NCBI RefSeq assembly: GCF_963169125.1
Contig: NC_084794.1
Coordinates: 73,133,665-73,197,664, forward strand
Source of the DNA: Humulus lupulus
Taxonomy: Eukaryota > Streptophyta > Magnoliopsida > Rosales > Cannabaceae
DNA length: 64,000 nt
Reading direction: 5' to 3'
In this document: one piece after another, positions 1-10,560 of the stretch
Layout of the letters: the number at the start of each line of letters is the position of its first letter
Numbering within the stretch: the stretch's first letter is position 1
The notes under the pieces: model-generated
Databases searched by the model: none
The model's input: the letters and a program-made list of their open reading frames with translations, nothing else
What the model was told of the DNA's origin: nothing
Program-made: the position numbers and the translations under genes

Positions 1-386
1 CTGAGTGCTAGGCATGTTGATCTTCTGGGTGCTAGGCCTGTTGATTTCAGCTTGAACAAGCGTGAACTTTATCCAGCGAAGTGTATTTGGGAGTTTAGGC
101 TGACCAGCTTATGAAGAATAGGGAGGGCCGACCTCTCCAAGTAGTTCTTAAGCATGCTAGGCTGACCACCCCTAGGGGTTGGGGTCAGGCCAACCACTCC
201 TAGGGAGCTAGGGCCAGGCCGACCACCCCTAAGGGGTTTAGGCCTGGTCGACTTCCCTATAGGTCCTGGACCTATTCATTTTTGTTCATCTGTCTTTTTC
301 AATACTTTGTCGTTTTTCCATGACTTGTGATGCCACGTGCTGCTTTCTCATTTGCCACATCATCTCTTGAATTTTTAAGGATAACA
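1..386 (-). repeat. 3' LTR of element A (partial, cut by window start)
   Basis: On the minus strand the LTR begins TGTTATCC at 386, directly after a polypurine tract (GAGGGGCAAA, complement of 387-396). The first 60 bases resemble the LTR start of element N, including a shared GATGATGTGGCA-like stretch. The part at 1-260 carries degenerate repeats of a GGCCGACCACC word, the counterpart of the U3 minisatellite in N. The rest of the LTR lies outside the window. Confidence 0.75.
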
Positions 387-532
387 TTTGCCCCTCAAGT
401 TTATCGTATTGTGTCCAACATTACGGTAAACTTGATCTATCCCAAGAACCATATCGTAGTAGTACTTTAACAGCAAAGTCCCTCGGGACATTACGTAGTA
501 CTTTATCAACTTTCTATAATTTTCTCAACACT

Positions 533-900
533 TATTTTTCAAGGATTCTGATCCTAAAAATAGCTGCATTTTTCAAAGAATTCGACTCCTAAAAACATAA
601 TATGTTTTTCAAGGAATTTTTTTTTATTCTTAAAAACGAAAATATTGTTCAAGGAAAATTGTAATTCCTAAAAATAATTATATTTTTCTAGGAAAATTAA
701 TCTCCTAAAAATCTAATATATTTTTCTAGGTATTTTGAATTCCTAAAAATATAATATATCTTCAAGGATATTAATTCCTAAAAATACAAAATATTTTTCA
801 AGGAATTTGAATTCCTAAAAATACAAGATATTTTTCAAGGAATTTGAATTCCTAAAAATACAAGATATTTTTCAAAGAATTTGAATTCCTAAAAATATGG
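533..900. repeat. 37-bp tandem repeat with palindromic core
   Basis: About ten head-to-tail units of 35-40 bp. The best-conserved copies read TTTTTCAAGGAATTTGAATT followed by CCTAAAAATACAAGATA. Each unit carries the inverted repeat AGGAATT/AATTCCT and can fold into a short hairpin. The array becomes more uniform to the right, as expected for recent amplification at that end. It lies between the polypurine tract of element A and the predicted promoter of its antisense gene. Confidence 0.85.
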
Positions 901-910
901 TTAGCCTGAG

Positions 911-1840
911 AGGCTATAAGTAGGGACTCACTCATCAGATCTCTGACCCATGCGCCTCCTTCAGGGAAATTCTGAGCCGTGGAATCTCCAATTCTTCATC
1001 AACTCTGCATATTTTCTCTTGGGTAAGTATTCTCTCCCAATCTTTACATCTTTGAGTTCCTTGCTTTGCTAGGCCGACCACCTTAGGGTTTCCATGGCTT
1101 GGGCGATTTCCAGGCCTACCAATCCATCTTAGGCTGACCACCTTAGGGTTTCCATGGTCTGGGCGATTTCCAGGCCTACAAACCTCATCATAGGCCGACC
1201 ACCCATAGAGTTTCCATCGCATGGGCGATTTCCAGGCCTACAAATCTCATCATAGGCCGACCACCCATATGGTTTCCCTAGCTTGTACAATTTCCAAGCC
1301 TTCAATTCCCATCATGGGCCAAGCACCCCTAGGCTTCCTTAGCTTGGGAGATTTTCAGGCTTATAAATTTCATCATGGGTCGACCACCCCAGGGTTTCCA
1401 TAGCCTGGGCGATTTTCAGGCCTGCAAATCTCATCATAGGCCGACCACCCCTAGGGTTTCCTTAGCCTGGGCGATTTTCAGGCTTATAGACTCTATGATT
1501 GGGCGATTTCTAGGGTTTCAGATCCAGGCATAGACGATTCTCAAGGTTACAAATCCAAGTCTAGACTGCATTTCCCATGTTCTGGGCGATTTCCAAGGTT
1601 CCCAACCTAGGTGGTCGACCCAAACCTTAGAATAGGTCGACCACCATACTCTCTGGGATCTAGGGTGGTCGGCCCAATCATAGGTCGACAACTCAGGCCC
1701 CATTTTTTTTTTCCTTTGATTTCTTCACTTTTGCTCCTTAGTAACGAATATGCCCCCAACTACTGGCCTATATGGTTCTTGGTAGGGAGCTTCATTACGT
1801 CGATATACTAACTTTACTTTTTGTCCTTTCTTTGTTGCAG
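911..1840 (+). promoter_or_regulatory. Predicted promoter, 5' UTR exon and leader intron of the antisense gene of element A
   Basis: A TATA-like CTATAAGTA lies near 912-920. About 100 bases further the sequence CTTGG|GTAAGT gives a strong splice donor, with the intron starting at 1023. A pyrimidine-rich stretch ends in TTGCAG at 1840, directly followed by the ATG of the antisense gene at 1841. The intron of about 818 bp is largely made of the 61-bp repeat. The same order is seen in element N (minus strand) and probably in element E (donor 63251, acceptor 63840). Transcription is inferred, not seen. Confidence 0.55.
1066..1500. repeat. 61-bp tandem repeat in the leader intron
   Basis: Seven units spaced about 61 bp apart (starts near 1070, 1130, 1191, 1252, 1314, 1376 and 1437). 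Each begins with a form of AGGCCGACCACCC, continues with AGGGTTTCC and GGGCGATTTCCAGGCCT, and ends near CTCATCAT. Degenerate copies of the GACCACC and GGGCGATT words continue to about 1700. The first word also recurs in the LTR at 1-260 and in the spacer at 9210-9290. Confidence 0.85.
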
Positions 1841-1884
1841 ATGTCCAGCTTCTCTTCGTCTAACAAGTCTTTGAGCGAGCGTAC

Positions 1885-4159
1885 TGTTGGGAATAGTGTC
1901 CTTAAAGCAATTGTAGTTGACAAATGTTTTAAATGAAATAAATAATTGAATTATTATATATATAGACTATGTCCGATATTATATTGATAATATGAAGTAA
2001 ATATCAGAAAATTCCAACGTTTATCTATGTGGTCTTAATCTCATATTGGTATGAGATTATCGAGATAAAGATAATAAACTTAGAATAGTTCGCAATAAAA
2101 TAAAGTTATGGAATCTTTATATTAATTACTGCTAGTACGGTCCACTAGTATTATGAATACATGTGACCTAGATCCGGGTTACTAGTGTAGTAGGACACTT
2201 TAGTGGAGGTACTTTGCATACTGAGAGTATGTAGAACTGGACCAGATGTGATTTATTAATACTTGTTTAAACATCATTTCATAGTATTAATCAAACACAT
2301 CAAACGATGATCATATACATGATGATATTAATACTGAGGTTGCTATGAACTCCTATATATTTCATCTGATCATTTGATTCATGCGTTAAGGTTTGTCAGA
2401 ATGATTAGGCTAAGAACAATTGTTTTGGGGACTCAATGATGTATATAGCTGGGGACGTAGTTTAACAGATATGGAATATATACCTTCTTATAGATTGAAT
2501 AATGGTTCCCTATTGGGCTGACTTTTGGAACTGAAAAGGTTATGATCGCTCACGTCATAAACTTGTTGTGACATAACCTTCACTAGTAAAGTCAATGGTA
2601 CTCTAGGAACAAGATATAGCTAAAAGAGTAAAACAGTAATTTTATTCCTTTTTAATTATGAACCATTAATAGAGGATTAACGTTGTATGTAATGATTATA
2701 TCAATGGATACTTTACTCTTTAATAAAGTACTCAGTAAATATATGTCATTAATTATCAAGAGTTCAATCTCATATTTATAGTGGAGTAATCATGAGATTA
2801 ATAAATATGATTATTTAATCAAAGAGCTTTGATTAATAATATAATATTTATTGGAGCTTGATGTTATAGGCCCATAGGTCCCCATTATGGCTCTATCAAC
2901 ACCATATCAAGGTAAGAGTTGATACAAATGTATAACTGTAATTTAGGAATTTGAGAAGAATTTCATTCTTCGAGTCAAGTATACAATTATATGATAATTG
3001 GGGTTGAATAATTAATTTGGAATTAATTATTAAGTTTTGAAATATATTTATTAATTTAAATATATAAATTTTTGAATTTTCATATATATATAAATAAATA
3101 AATCAATTTTTTAAATTAATTATTTTATTTGAGTGGGAGAAAATAAAATTTGTAAGTCAAAAAAAGAGTTTTTGATTTATTTAATTTTAAAAAGATGATG
3201 TTAATGATGATCATCAATTTGAATTTTGAATTTTGAATTTTGAATTTAAAATTTAAATATTGAAATATGGTTATCATATTTTCCTTAAAAAAATAAATAC
3301 CTTATTTCGTGGGAGATTGATTTTTAATTAAATAATTAAATAAAAGAAAAATGCAATATCCCTGAAAAGGGATATAGCAATACACGCATGACACAATTCA
3401 AGGACTGTGCCATGCGTGCACCAACTGCACTCATATTGTATCAGTGTTGTTTTTGTTTTATTTATTTAATTATTTAATAATTTGAAAATAGTTTTTCAAA
3501 TTCGGTAAGTTGGATATTTACCTAAATCAAATTCTATCATCATTATGATATTATTATTATATAACTATTATTATTATTAGGAATGATAAGGTAATGTAAA
3601 TCTCTATATATATGATATAGAAGAAGAAGAAAATACACAAAAAAAGACACACAACAATACAACACAATACACAATTCAGAATAGTTCTTAGAGTTTTTGT
3701 CAGACAAAACTCTTTCTTCTTCTTCTTTATTTTAGCCATTCTCAGATCACAATCCAAGTTCTCATGTGTTGCGAAATACTTGTGATTCTTAAAATTGCAA
3801 ACCCATGCTCTATGTGCCCACACACATCTTGAGGTGTAGAGAACACTCTGGAAGATCGTGGTTTGAGTGTCAAAGCTTTGGATAGAACATCGATAAATAT
3901 ACGAAAAGACTTAAGGACACTTGATAGGCTTCAAGAGGTAAAAGTTCATGTTCTTGTATGTTTATATGTTATATATAAATATATTGTATATTTATATATT
4001 TGTTGCATGATTAATAATATTGTATGTTAATGTTTCTGGATTGTTTTCTTGTTCATATAAACTATTTATATGAGTGATGAAATTTTTTTATTGTTGTTGT
4101 TCTTCAACAATGAGCCCACCACGCCAATTTCACTGCGTGCTCTAAATGTTTTTCCAACA
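1885..4159 (+). mobile_element. Solo LTR, 2.3 kb, family X copy 1
   Basis: The unit begins TGTTGGGAATAG and ends TTTTTCCAACA, giving the inverted termini TGTTGG/CCAACA. It is flanked by CGTAC (1880-1884) and TGTAC (4160-4164), a 5-bp target-site duplication with one later mutation. Removing it rejoins the reading frame of the antisense gene of element A. It is AT-rich and has no coding region. The reverse copy at 13722-29042 is the same family. Whether the parent was copia or gypsy cannot be told from the LTR alone. Confidence 0.88.
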
Positions 4160-5976
4160 TGTACTCCCAAAGAGCTATTGGAACATGTTGGAAGGGTGAA
4201 AAGGACTTTCCCTTGTTCCGCTTTATATTTATTTAGTGAGGAAGATTTCTTGAGAAGGTATAGCCCAATGGCGAGAGTAAAACAGACAACTCGGCAACCT
4301 TCCGAAGATGATCCTCACACTGCCAGGCACATCACTCAGGACTCTTTGCTTGGTTCTTCTCAGATCTCTTCTCAGCATAGTACTCCTTGTGGCTCTCAGG
4401 GCACATCTCATAGAGGTCATTATTCTCAATGTAGTCTGTCTGACCAGCGAGACTCCTCGCAACGCCCTTCGCACCGAGATACCAGTCGAGTTCCCCATCA
4501 CTCTTCTTCTCAGCAATAATATATCGAGGGCTCTCATCGCCATGCTACTCACCCTTAGGAGCGTTCTATTCACAGGTTCTGGCCTAAGGTGGCTCGCCCT
4601 TCTCCCAAGAGCAAGACAGTCTCACCAACTGCGCATTAGAAGAAGAGACGACAAAAAGAGTTCCATTCATTAGATTCTGAGGCCACCTTTGCTAGTCAAA
4701 TCATATGGAAACTGGTTGAGAAGTCTCACCCTGCTGATTACGAGGTGGTTTGGTTCAAAGGGGCTGCCTCTGATATGACTTAAGAGAAGGTAAATAACTT
4801 AAGGAAGACCTTCAACCTTTCTGGCATTTCCATCACTATCCTTGATCCGGACGATAGAGTTAAGGACCCCCTTTTGGGTATGTGCCCTTGGACAAGCTCT
4901 GCCATTAAGTCTAGTTCCCTACTTCCTCTTCATCCGTATTTTCAGAGCGTGGCAGATTACTTTGGTATTAGTCCCTCTCAGTTGGCTCCCAACGCTATCT
5001 TGGTGTTATCTACGCTGTAAATTATCTATCATCATAGAAAATGGGTTGCTCTAGTACCTCATGAGATCCACTATTTGTTTGATCTGAAGACAAACCCTTC
5101 TTAGCGCAACTCAGGGTACTTTTATTTCCACCATTATACGAACGAGGGTACCAACACCTTCTTGGAAGAGATCTCTGGAAACATCAAGGCGTTTAGATAC
5201 GCTGACAACTATTTATTCACTAAGGATACAGAGGCCAATTACTCAAAGTTTAAGCACGTCAGGCCTTTTTATAAACCACTCTCAACCCAGGCCATGACTG
5301 TTAGGGCTAAGGCATTGATTGCCATGACCCCTGAGGAGAAGAACGTCAAGGTTCTCGTTACTTCAAGGAACCTTAGGAAGGTCGGGTTGTTTCCTTCTAC
5401 TATCTTTGATGTTCCGGATGAAGACGGTCCCGAGCCTGTGAACGCCATAGACTCCCCGGGGCCTATTCATATCGAGGAGATACCCTCTTCACCCGTGTTG
5501 GCTGGACAGGAGGGTGATGAGGTGGGTGCATCCGCGCACTCACTGCTTGCTTCAGATGACTTTGATGAAGCCATGTTCGAACCCGAATCTCCTTTAGAAG
5601 GTTTGAGACTTGTATCATCTTTAATTTATGTGTCGTTTGTGTTTGATATCCTGCTAATATTTGATTTTCCTTTTTAGGTTCAAATATGTTCGGCTTTGTT
5701 CACACCCAACAAAGGTCGACTCCAACTGAGAGTAGCCCTTCCATCCGAGCAACCAAGAGGTCCAGGGTTGAGCCTGAGCTGATAACAACGGAGGTCCCTC
5801 CCGAGGTGCCCCCTTCGGCTCCACTAGCGCCTAGTCCCGTCGCAAAGGTAGAGCCATCCTCGCCCATGATGGTTTTTCCCAGTATCACTGATGTGGGTGC
5901 CTCCTCCTCTGCGCCGCTCCCTTATCTTAGCCACACCAGTCTGCCATACGGAATTTAGGTGCCATCATTGACCAAG

Positions 5977-8239
5977 TGTAACGACCCAAAAATGCTAATA
6001 GGGTTTAGTGTCCTGAGTAGCGTGCCGGGAGGGCATAATTGGAGAAGTATGTGATTATGTGATTTAAATGTGTGACTATGTAGCATGCATGATTCATATG
6101 ATGATGTGAATATATTCTATGCATGTTTCTGAGTATTAGATATGCATGTGGGTCCTTTATTGTTTATAAGGGCATATCTATAATTTTGGCCCGCTAAGGG
6201 CATAAATGTGATTGTATGTAATAAATGGTTGTGACCACATTATTATGTGGAAGTGAATATTGTGGTCTACGGCTTGAGACTATCTTAGTGAGCGGATTAG
6301 CGAAATAGTCACAGCAGGGTTTAATACCCGGCTTGGGGGAGCCTAAGGGTATTTTGGGATTTATTAAGTAACGAGAAGGTATTTGGTAATTATTTGGGCA
6401 TGACAGGATTAATTGGCAAGTGGTAGGATGACTTGAGTAGTTAGCGGGAATTGGGAAAATGACTGTTTTGCCCTTAGAACAATTGGAACGCTGAGTAGTC
6501 TTGAGGGGTATGTTAGTCTTTTTGGCTAAAGTGTAGGATCAACTGAGGTTTAGGAAACCATAGAGTTAATAGGAACATATTTGATATCTCTCACTCCCTC
6601 ATATACGTTTCTTTTCCTCTCTCTAGAACTAAGGGGGGACCTTTGAATTTTGAAGGAGAAGCTAAGAGAACAAGTTGGGAATTGAGCTGAGTTTGGACTG
6701 AGAAAAATCTGAGGAATTGAGGCTAGAAGTAGACAAGGTATAGCTAGGGAATTCAAGCCACAAACTGAGGTAAGTTTCAAGTTGTAATTGTTGAATTCTA
6801 TTGAAATAATGTTAGAGTTTGCATGAATTCTAGGTGGTGATTGGTTATGGGTGTTTGATGGGTGTAAGGGAATTATTATAAACTAGATATGATGTTTAGG
6901 TTATAAGGATAGGAATTCTGGGCTTAAATATGAGTTTGGTTGATGATTGAGGTTGAATTTTGAGGTTTAGGCTCGAGGAAAATGCAGGAAAAGGCTAGTT
7001 TTCTTGATTTGGGGGCTTGGGTCGCGGCCCTGTTCTTCAGGCACCGCGACCCGTATGCTTAAAGAGGCTGGAGGGCCTCTGTTTTGTCTAGGCACGCTGC
7101 AACGCAAGGTATAGAGTGTCATGGCCCGTGTCCTTCAGCAGAGAGGCATTTAGCCTCTGACTTGAGCGCGCCACGACCCTTAAGGGGCTGGGCCGCGGCT
7201 TAAATGCAAATTAGGGTTGTTTGAGGGTATTAGGCTTGAGAACCAAAATGTTAAGCCTTGAGAACCAAAATGTTAAGGCTCGGGAAGGATCCTACTACCC
7301 AGTTTGGTAGAATCCAAGGTCCCAGAGGCTAGATTAATATTTCGAAGTTATTTATTGGATTGGAACTTGATAGTTATCCACTATTGCTTGTGACTAGGAT
7401 TACCGTTAAGGCTCAGGACTGAGGATTGTGCTCGGAACCGTTCTTTATCCATCGCTCATAATTCGAGGTAAGAAGACTGCACCCATGTGGTTGTGAACGA
7501 GACAGAGATTCCCAATAATTAAATGTATGTATTCCGTATATATGTGGTTGTTATGTGCGATATGAAAGTACGACCTAAGGGTGTCGGGGCTGATGATAAG
7601 CGTACTGAACGTAGCTTGGCCTAAGCGAGTCGGAATCAACTATATAAACAGAGGGCTAGGCCTAAGGGCGCCGACACCTAATTGTTGGTGTTATTGATCG
7701 AAATATATGTTGAAAGTATATGCTTATCACTGTATAGTTGTATACATGTACTCTGCTGATTAGTTGAACTGATTGGATTAAAAATGATCACACGCTCTTG
7801 TTGCTATTCATGTTTGTTGTTTATGGTTTTCTTGCTGGGCCTTGGTTCATGGGTGCTACGTGGTGCAGGTAAAGGCAAAGGGAAATTGGACCAACCATGA
7901 GTTGGAGAGCTCTAGGGGTGGAGTGTACATTGTCAGCTGCTCGACCGCCACGGCCGAGGGAATGTTACAGGAATTAGAGCTCTAAACCATATTTTACCGT
8001 TAGACTGGCTCATGTTGTACCAATTTTTTAGAGTTTTTTTTATCATGTAAATACTATTTTTGGGATCCCATGTATCAAACATTTGTTTAAATGAAAATCA
8101 ATCATTTATGATCAAAATCTTTTAACCCTAACTTGCTAGTTGACTTTAGGATCACATTTATGTTCAAATGACTTGATTAGCAAGTCTCGCACTATTTTAA
8201 TCACACGGTGTAACTATCTTTGTTATCCAGGGTGTTACA
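5977..8239 (+). mobile_element. Solo LTR, 2.3 kb, related to the LTRs of element B
   Basis: It begins TGTAACGACCCAAA and ends CCAGGGTGTTACA, with a perfect 5-bp duplication CCAAG at 5972-5976 and 8240-8244. The ends and several internal blocks match the LTRs of chromovirus B, for example CTTGCTGGGCCTTGGTTCA followed by GTGCTACGTGGTGCAGGTAA near 7835-7870 (31494-31530 in B). The rest has diverged, so it belongs to a related family and not to B itself. It has no internal region and is best explained by recombination between two LTRs. Confidence 0.9.
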
Positions 8240-8892
8240 CCAAGCATCCCATATGGAAAAAATGACAACAACCTTTAATGGGATTAAGAATGAGGACTTA
8301 AGCACCATCCACATGAAGTAACTCCTTGACATTCAGAGTGTAAGTCCTCTAAAGTTTTTTTTTTGTCTGATTAGCTTGTGTGTTGATGTTATCTAACACT
8401 TGTATGTTTTTTGCAGGTGTTGATGCTGGTCTCCCATGTCCATGATAGGTCTGTGGAGTATACCCTTACGTTTTCCAACCTTCGCTCTGAGTTTGAAGCT
8501 GTCCGCTTGGAGGTACTGGACCTTAGGCACGTTCTTGGCTCTAGGAAATGACCGAGTTGACCCTCAGGGTAACCCAGGTGGAGGGGAAACTTGCCAATTA
8601 GCTTAAACAGTCTAAAGCTGAGAAAGAGAAGTTGATTGCTAAAATGGACCAACTACGGAAGGATGCTCTTGTCAAGAAAGAGAAAGAGGTCAAGGCTGCC
8701 CGAGACAAGGCACGAGAGGAGTATTCAAAGATTGCCTTCTCTTGCTTCTACTTGATCTGGAAGTCCAACAAAAATCTGAACTTGAATTTCCTCCTCGAGA
8801 AGACACGAGTGAAGGAGCTTAAGAAGTGTCTGGCTCATGAGGCTTCTGAGGCTCAGGGAAATCTTTCAGATGATACTCCTTGTCCTAGTTAG

Positions 8893-10560
8893 TCTTTTTT
8901 TGGTCTTTTATTCTTTGTCTTTTCTTTTGTGCCATTGGTGGGGCACCTTGTACTTGACAGTTTTTACATACGACATTGTATGCCTTATATGCTTTTTTGT
9001 TATGAGTACTCAGTGTATTGATTGAAATTTTTTATTTCAAATGCTTACTAAGTATATCAACTCACAACCCTCATTGGTTCAGGTATCAGTATACTCTGGA
9101 CACATGTATTTCACTTGCTAACCTTACTCCTTTACACTTTTCATGCTAACAACCATGGTAATGTGAATAGTACGATACTTCACCAAGTACCACGAACAAA
9201 AACTGTTAAGTCGACCACCCCATGGGTGATAGGCCGACCACCCTATAGGGTTGATAGTCTGGCCGACCACCCTATAAGGGACTTGGCTAGGAGTCTCCCT
9301 ACTAATGCCTTTTTTGTTTTTGTTTTTTACACTTTCAGAACATATGTTGAACAAATGTCCTAGTACTTAGGGTCACGTCCTCATTGTTTGTGTATACCCT
9401 GATCGGTATGTACTATATGCCCCCAAGTAATCATGTGTTTAAAAGCCTTGGTCACTTGCTACTTGACCATGCCTTGCTTCGAACATTTAGACACATAGTA
9501 TTATCCTTTTCACCCAATGATGCAAGCAGCAAATGCTTGTCCCTCATTGGTAGTCGGGTAATGGTTTCATACTCAGTAGTAATGATACCTATACACAGAT
9601 GCAGATTGTGTAGCAAGTGTCGATCACGATCTATGTAATCTCTCGTGCACTCGTTATAATGATTGTAGACAGAAGTGTCTAAGTTGGACCAATCGGGTCT
9701 TGATGGGCTAATCTAACTTGTAACGAGTCTTAGATCAAATTATCGATTGGTCCCTCAAGAACTAGATTCGATTATGATTTGATGATGGTGACTGGTCTTC
9801 AGACCAGTCTTTTTTTTTTATCATATGGGTCGATAGGTTCCTCAAGAACCATGATCAAATAATGGCGACTAGTCCTCGGACCAGTCTCTTTTGTTGATCT
9901 ATGGGTCGATAGGTTCCTCAAGAACCAGGATCGAACATGATCAAATAATTTGGTGACAAGGTCCAAGACCGGTCTCTCTTGTTGATCATGGGGGTCGATA
10001 GGTTCCTCAAGAACCAGGATCGAACATGATCAAATAATTTTTCTACAAGGTCCTAGGACCAGTCTTTCTTTTTGGATCGCATGGGTCGATAAGTTCCTTA
10101 AGAACCAAGATCGAGCATGATCTATAATGGCGACAGGTCCTCGGACTAGTCTCTTGTTTAAATCTTATGGGTCGATAGGTCTCTCAAGGACCAAGATCGA
10201 ACATGATCCATAATGGCGACAGGTCCTCGGGCCAGTCTCTTGTTTGATTGTATGGGTCAATAGGTTCCTCAAGAACCAAGATCGAACATGATCCATAATG
10301 GTGACAGGTCATCGGACCAGTCTCTTGTTTGGATCTCATGTGTCGATAGGTCCCTCAAGGACCATAATCGAACATGAACCAATGGGGTTGACAGGTCTAA
10401 AGTGACCAGTCCCTCGTTGAAAGAAATTTAAAGAATTAAGTGAAACTTAAGAAATTAAATTCATTCATTCATCATAAGCACAATGGCTGTTACATATATA
10501 ATTAAAAAATAATACATTTGCAAATTAAAATTTGTGTCACCGCTGAACAGCTTCACTGAT
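8893..10560. other. Spacer between the antisense gene and pol of element A
   Basis: This 1.7-kb stretch has no convincing gene. It lies tail-to-tail between the end of the antisense gene (plus strand) and the end of pol (minus strand). It holds three copies of the GCCGACCACCC word at about 9210-9290 and a long hairpin-bearing tandem array at 9735-10425. The corresponding spacer in element N is 21597-22602. Confidence 0.7.
9735..10425. repeat. Tandem array of 77-92 bp units, each with two hairpins
   Basis: About eight units, with GGGTCGATAGG-like starts near 9827, 9903, 9992, 10083, 10168, 10253 and 10340 and a weaker copy near 9745. Each unit contains GGTTCCTCAAGAACC, an inverted repeat, then ATCGAACATGATC, then a second inverted repeat of the form GGTCCTCGGACC followed by AGTCTC. 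Units differ by changes that often preserve pairing, such as GGTTCCTCAAGAACC against GGTCCCTCAAGGACC. Tandem repeats in the region 3' of pol are a known habit of Tat/Ogre elements. Confidence 0.85.

Larger units (their letters stand above)
1841..8892 (+). pseudogene. Antisense gene of element A (Transposase_28-like and coiled-coil protein), interrupted
   Basis: This gene runs opposite to gag-pol of element A and is homologous to the gene at 22603-25099. Exon 2 starts at ATG 1841, is split by a solo LTR (1885-4159), and resumes at 4165 in the same frame up to 5600. An intron follows (5601-5677, GT-AG, phase 1). Exon 3 (5678-5976) is split by the second solo LTR and resumes at 8245. A third intron is 8340-8416. 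The last exon (8417-8892) encodes a lysine- and glutamate-rich coiled coil ending with a CFYLIWKSNKNLNLNFL-like segment. The middle region (about 4950-5400) matches the LPLHPFF...VADYFNVSPFQ region of the N copy, which I recall as the Pfam family called putative gypsy-type transposon. Several stops, for example near 4517, 5017 and 5956, show it is dead. Its biochemical role is unknown. Confidence 0.75.

Noticed and set aside
533..1700. CRISPR-like appearance of regularly spaced repeats
   Set aside because: The units are directly contiguous tandem repeats without unique spacers, in a plant retrotransposon. No cas-like gene exists.
3557..3823. Minus-strand open frame in the solo LTR
   Set aside because: It lies in AT-rich LTR sequence with poly-lysine and hydrophobic runs and has no partner motifs.
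1885..4109. First reading of the solo LTR as ending at CTTCAACA (4109)
   Set aside because: No target duplication fits that end. The reverse copy at 13722 shows that the LTR continues to TTTTTCCAACA (4159), which gives CGTAC/TGTAC and restores the interrupted frame.
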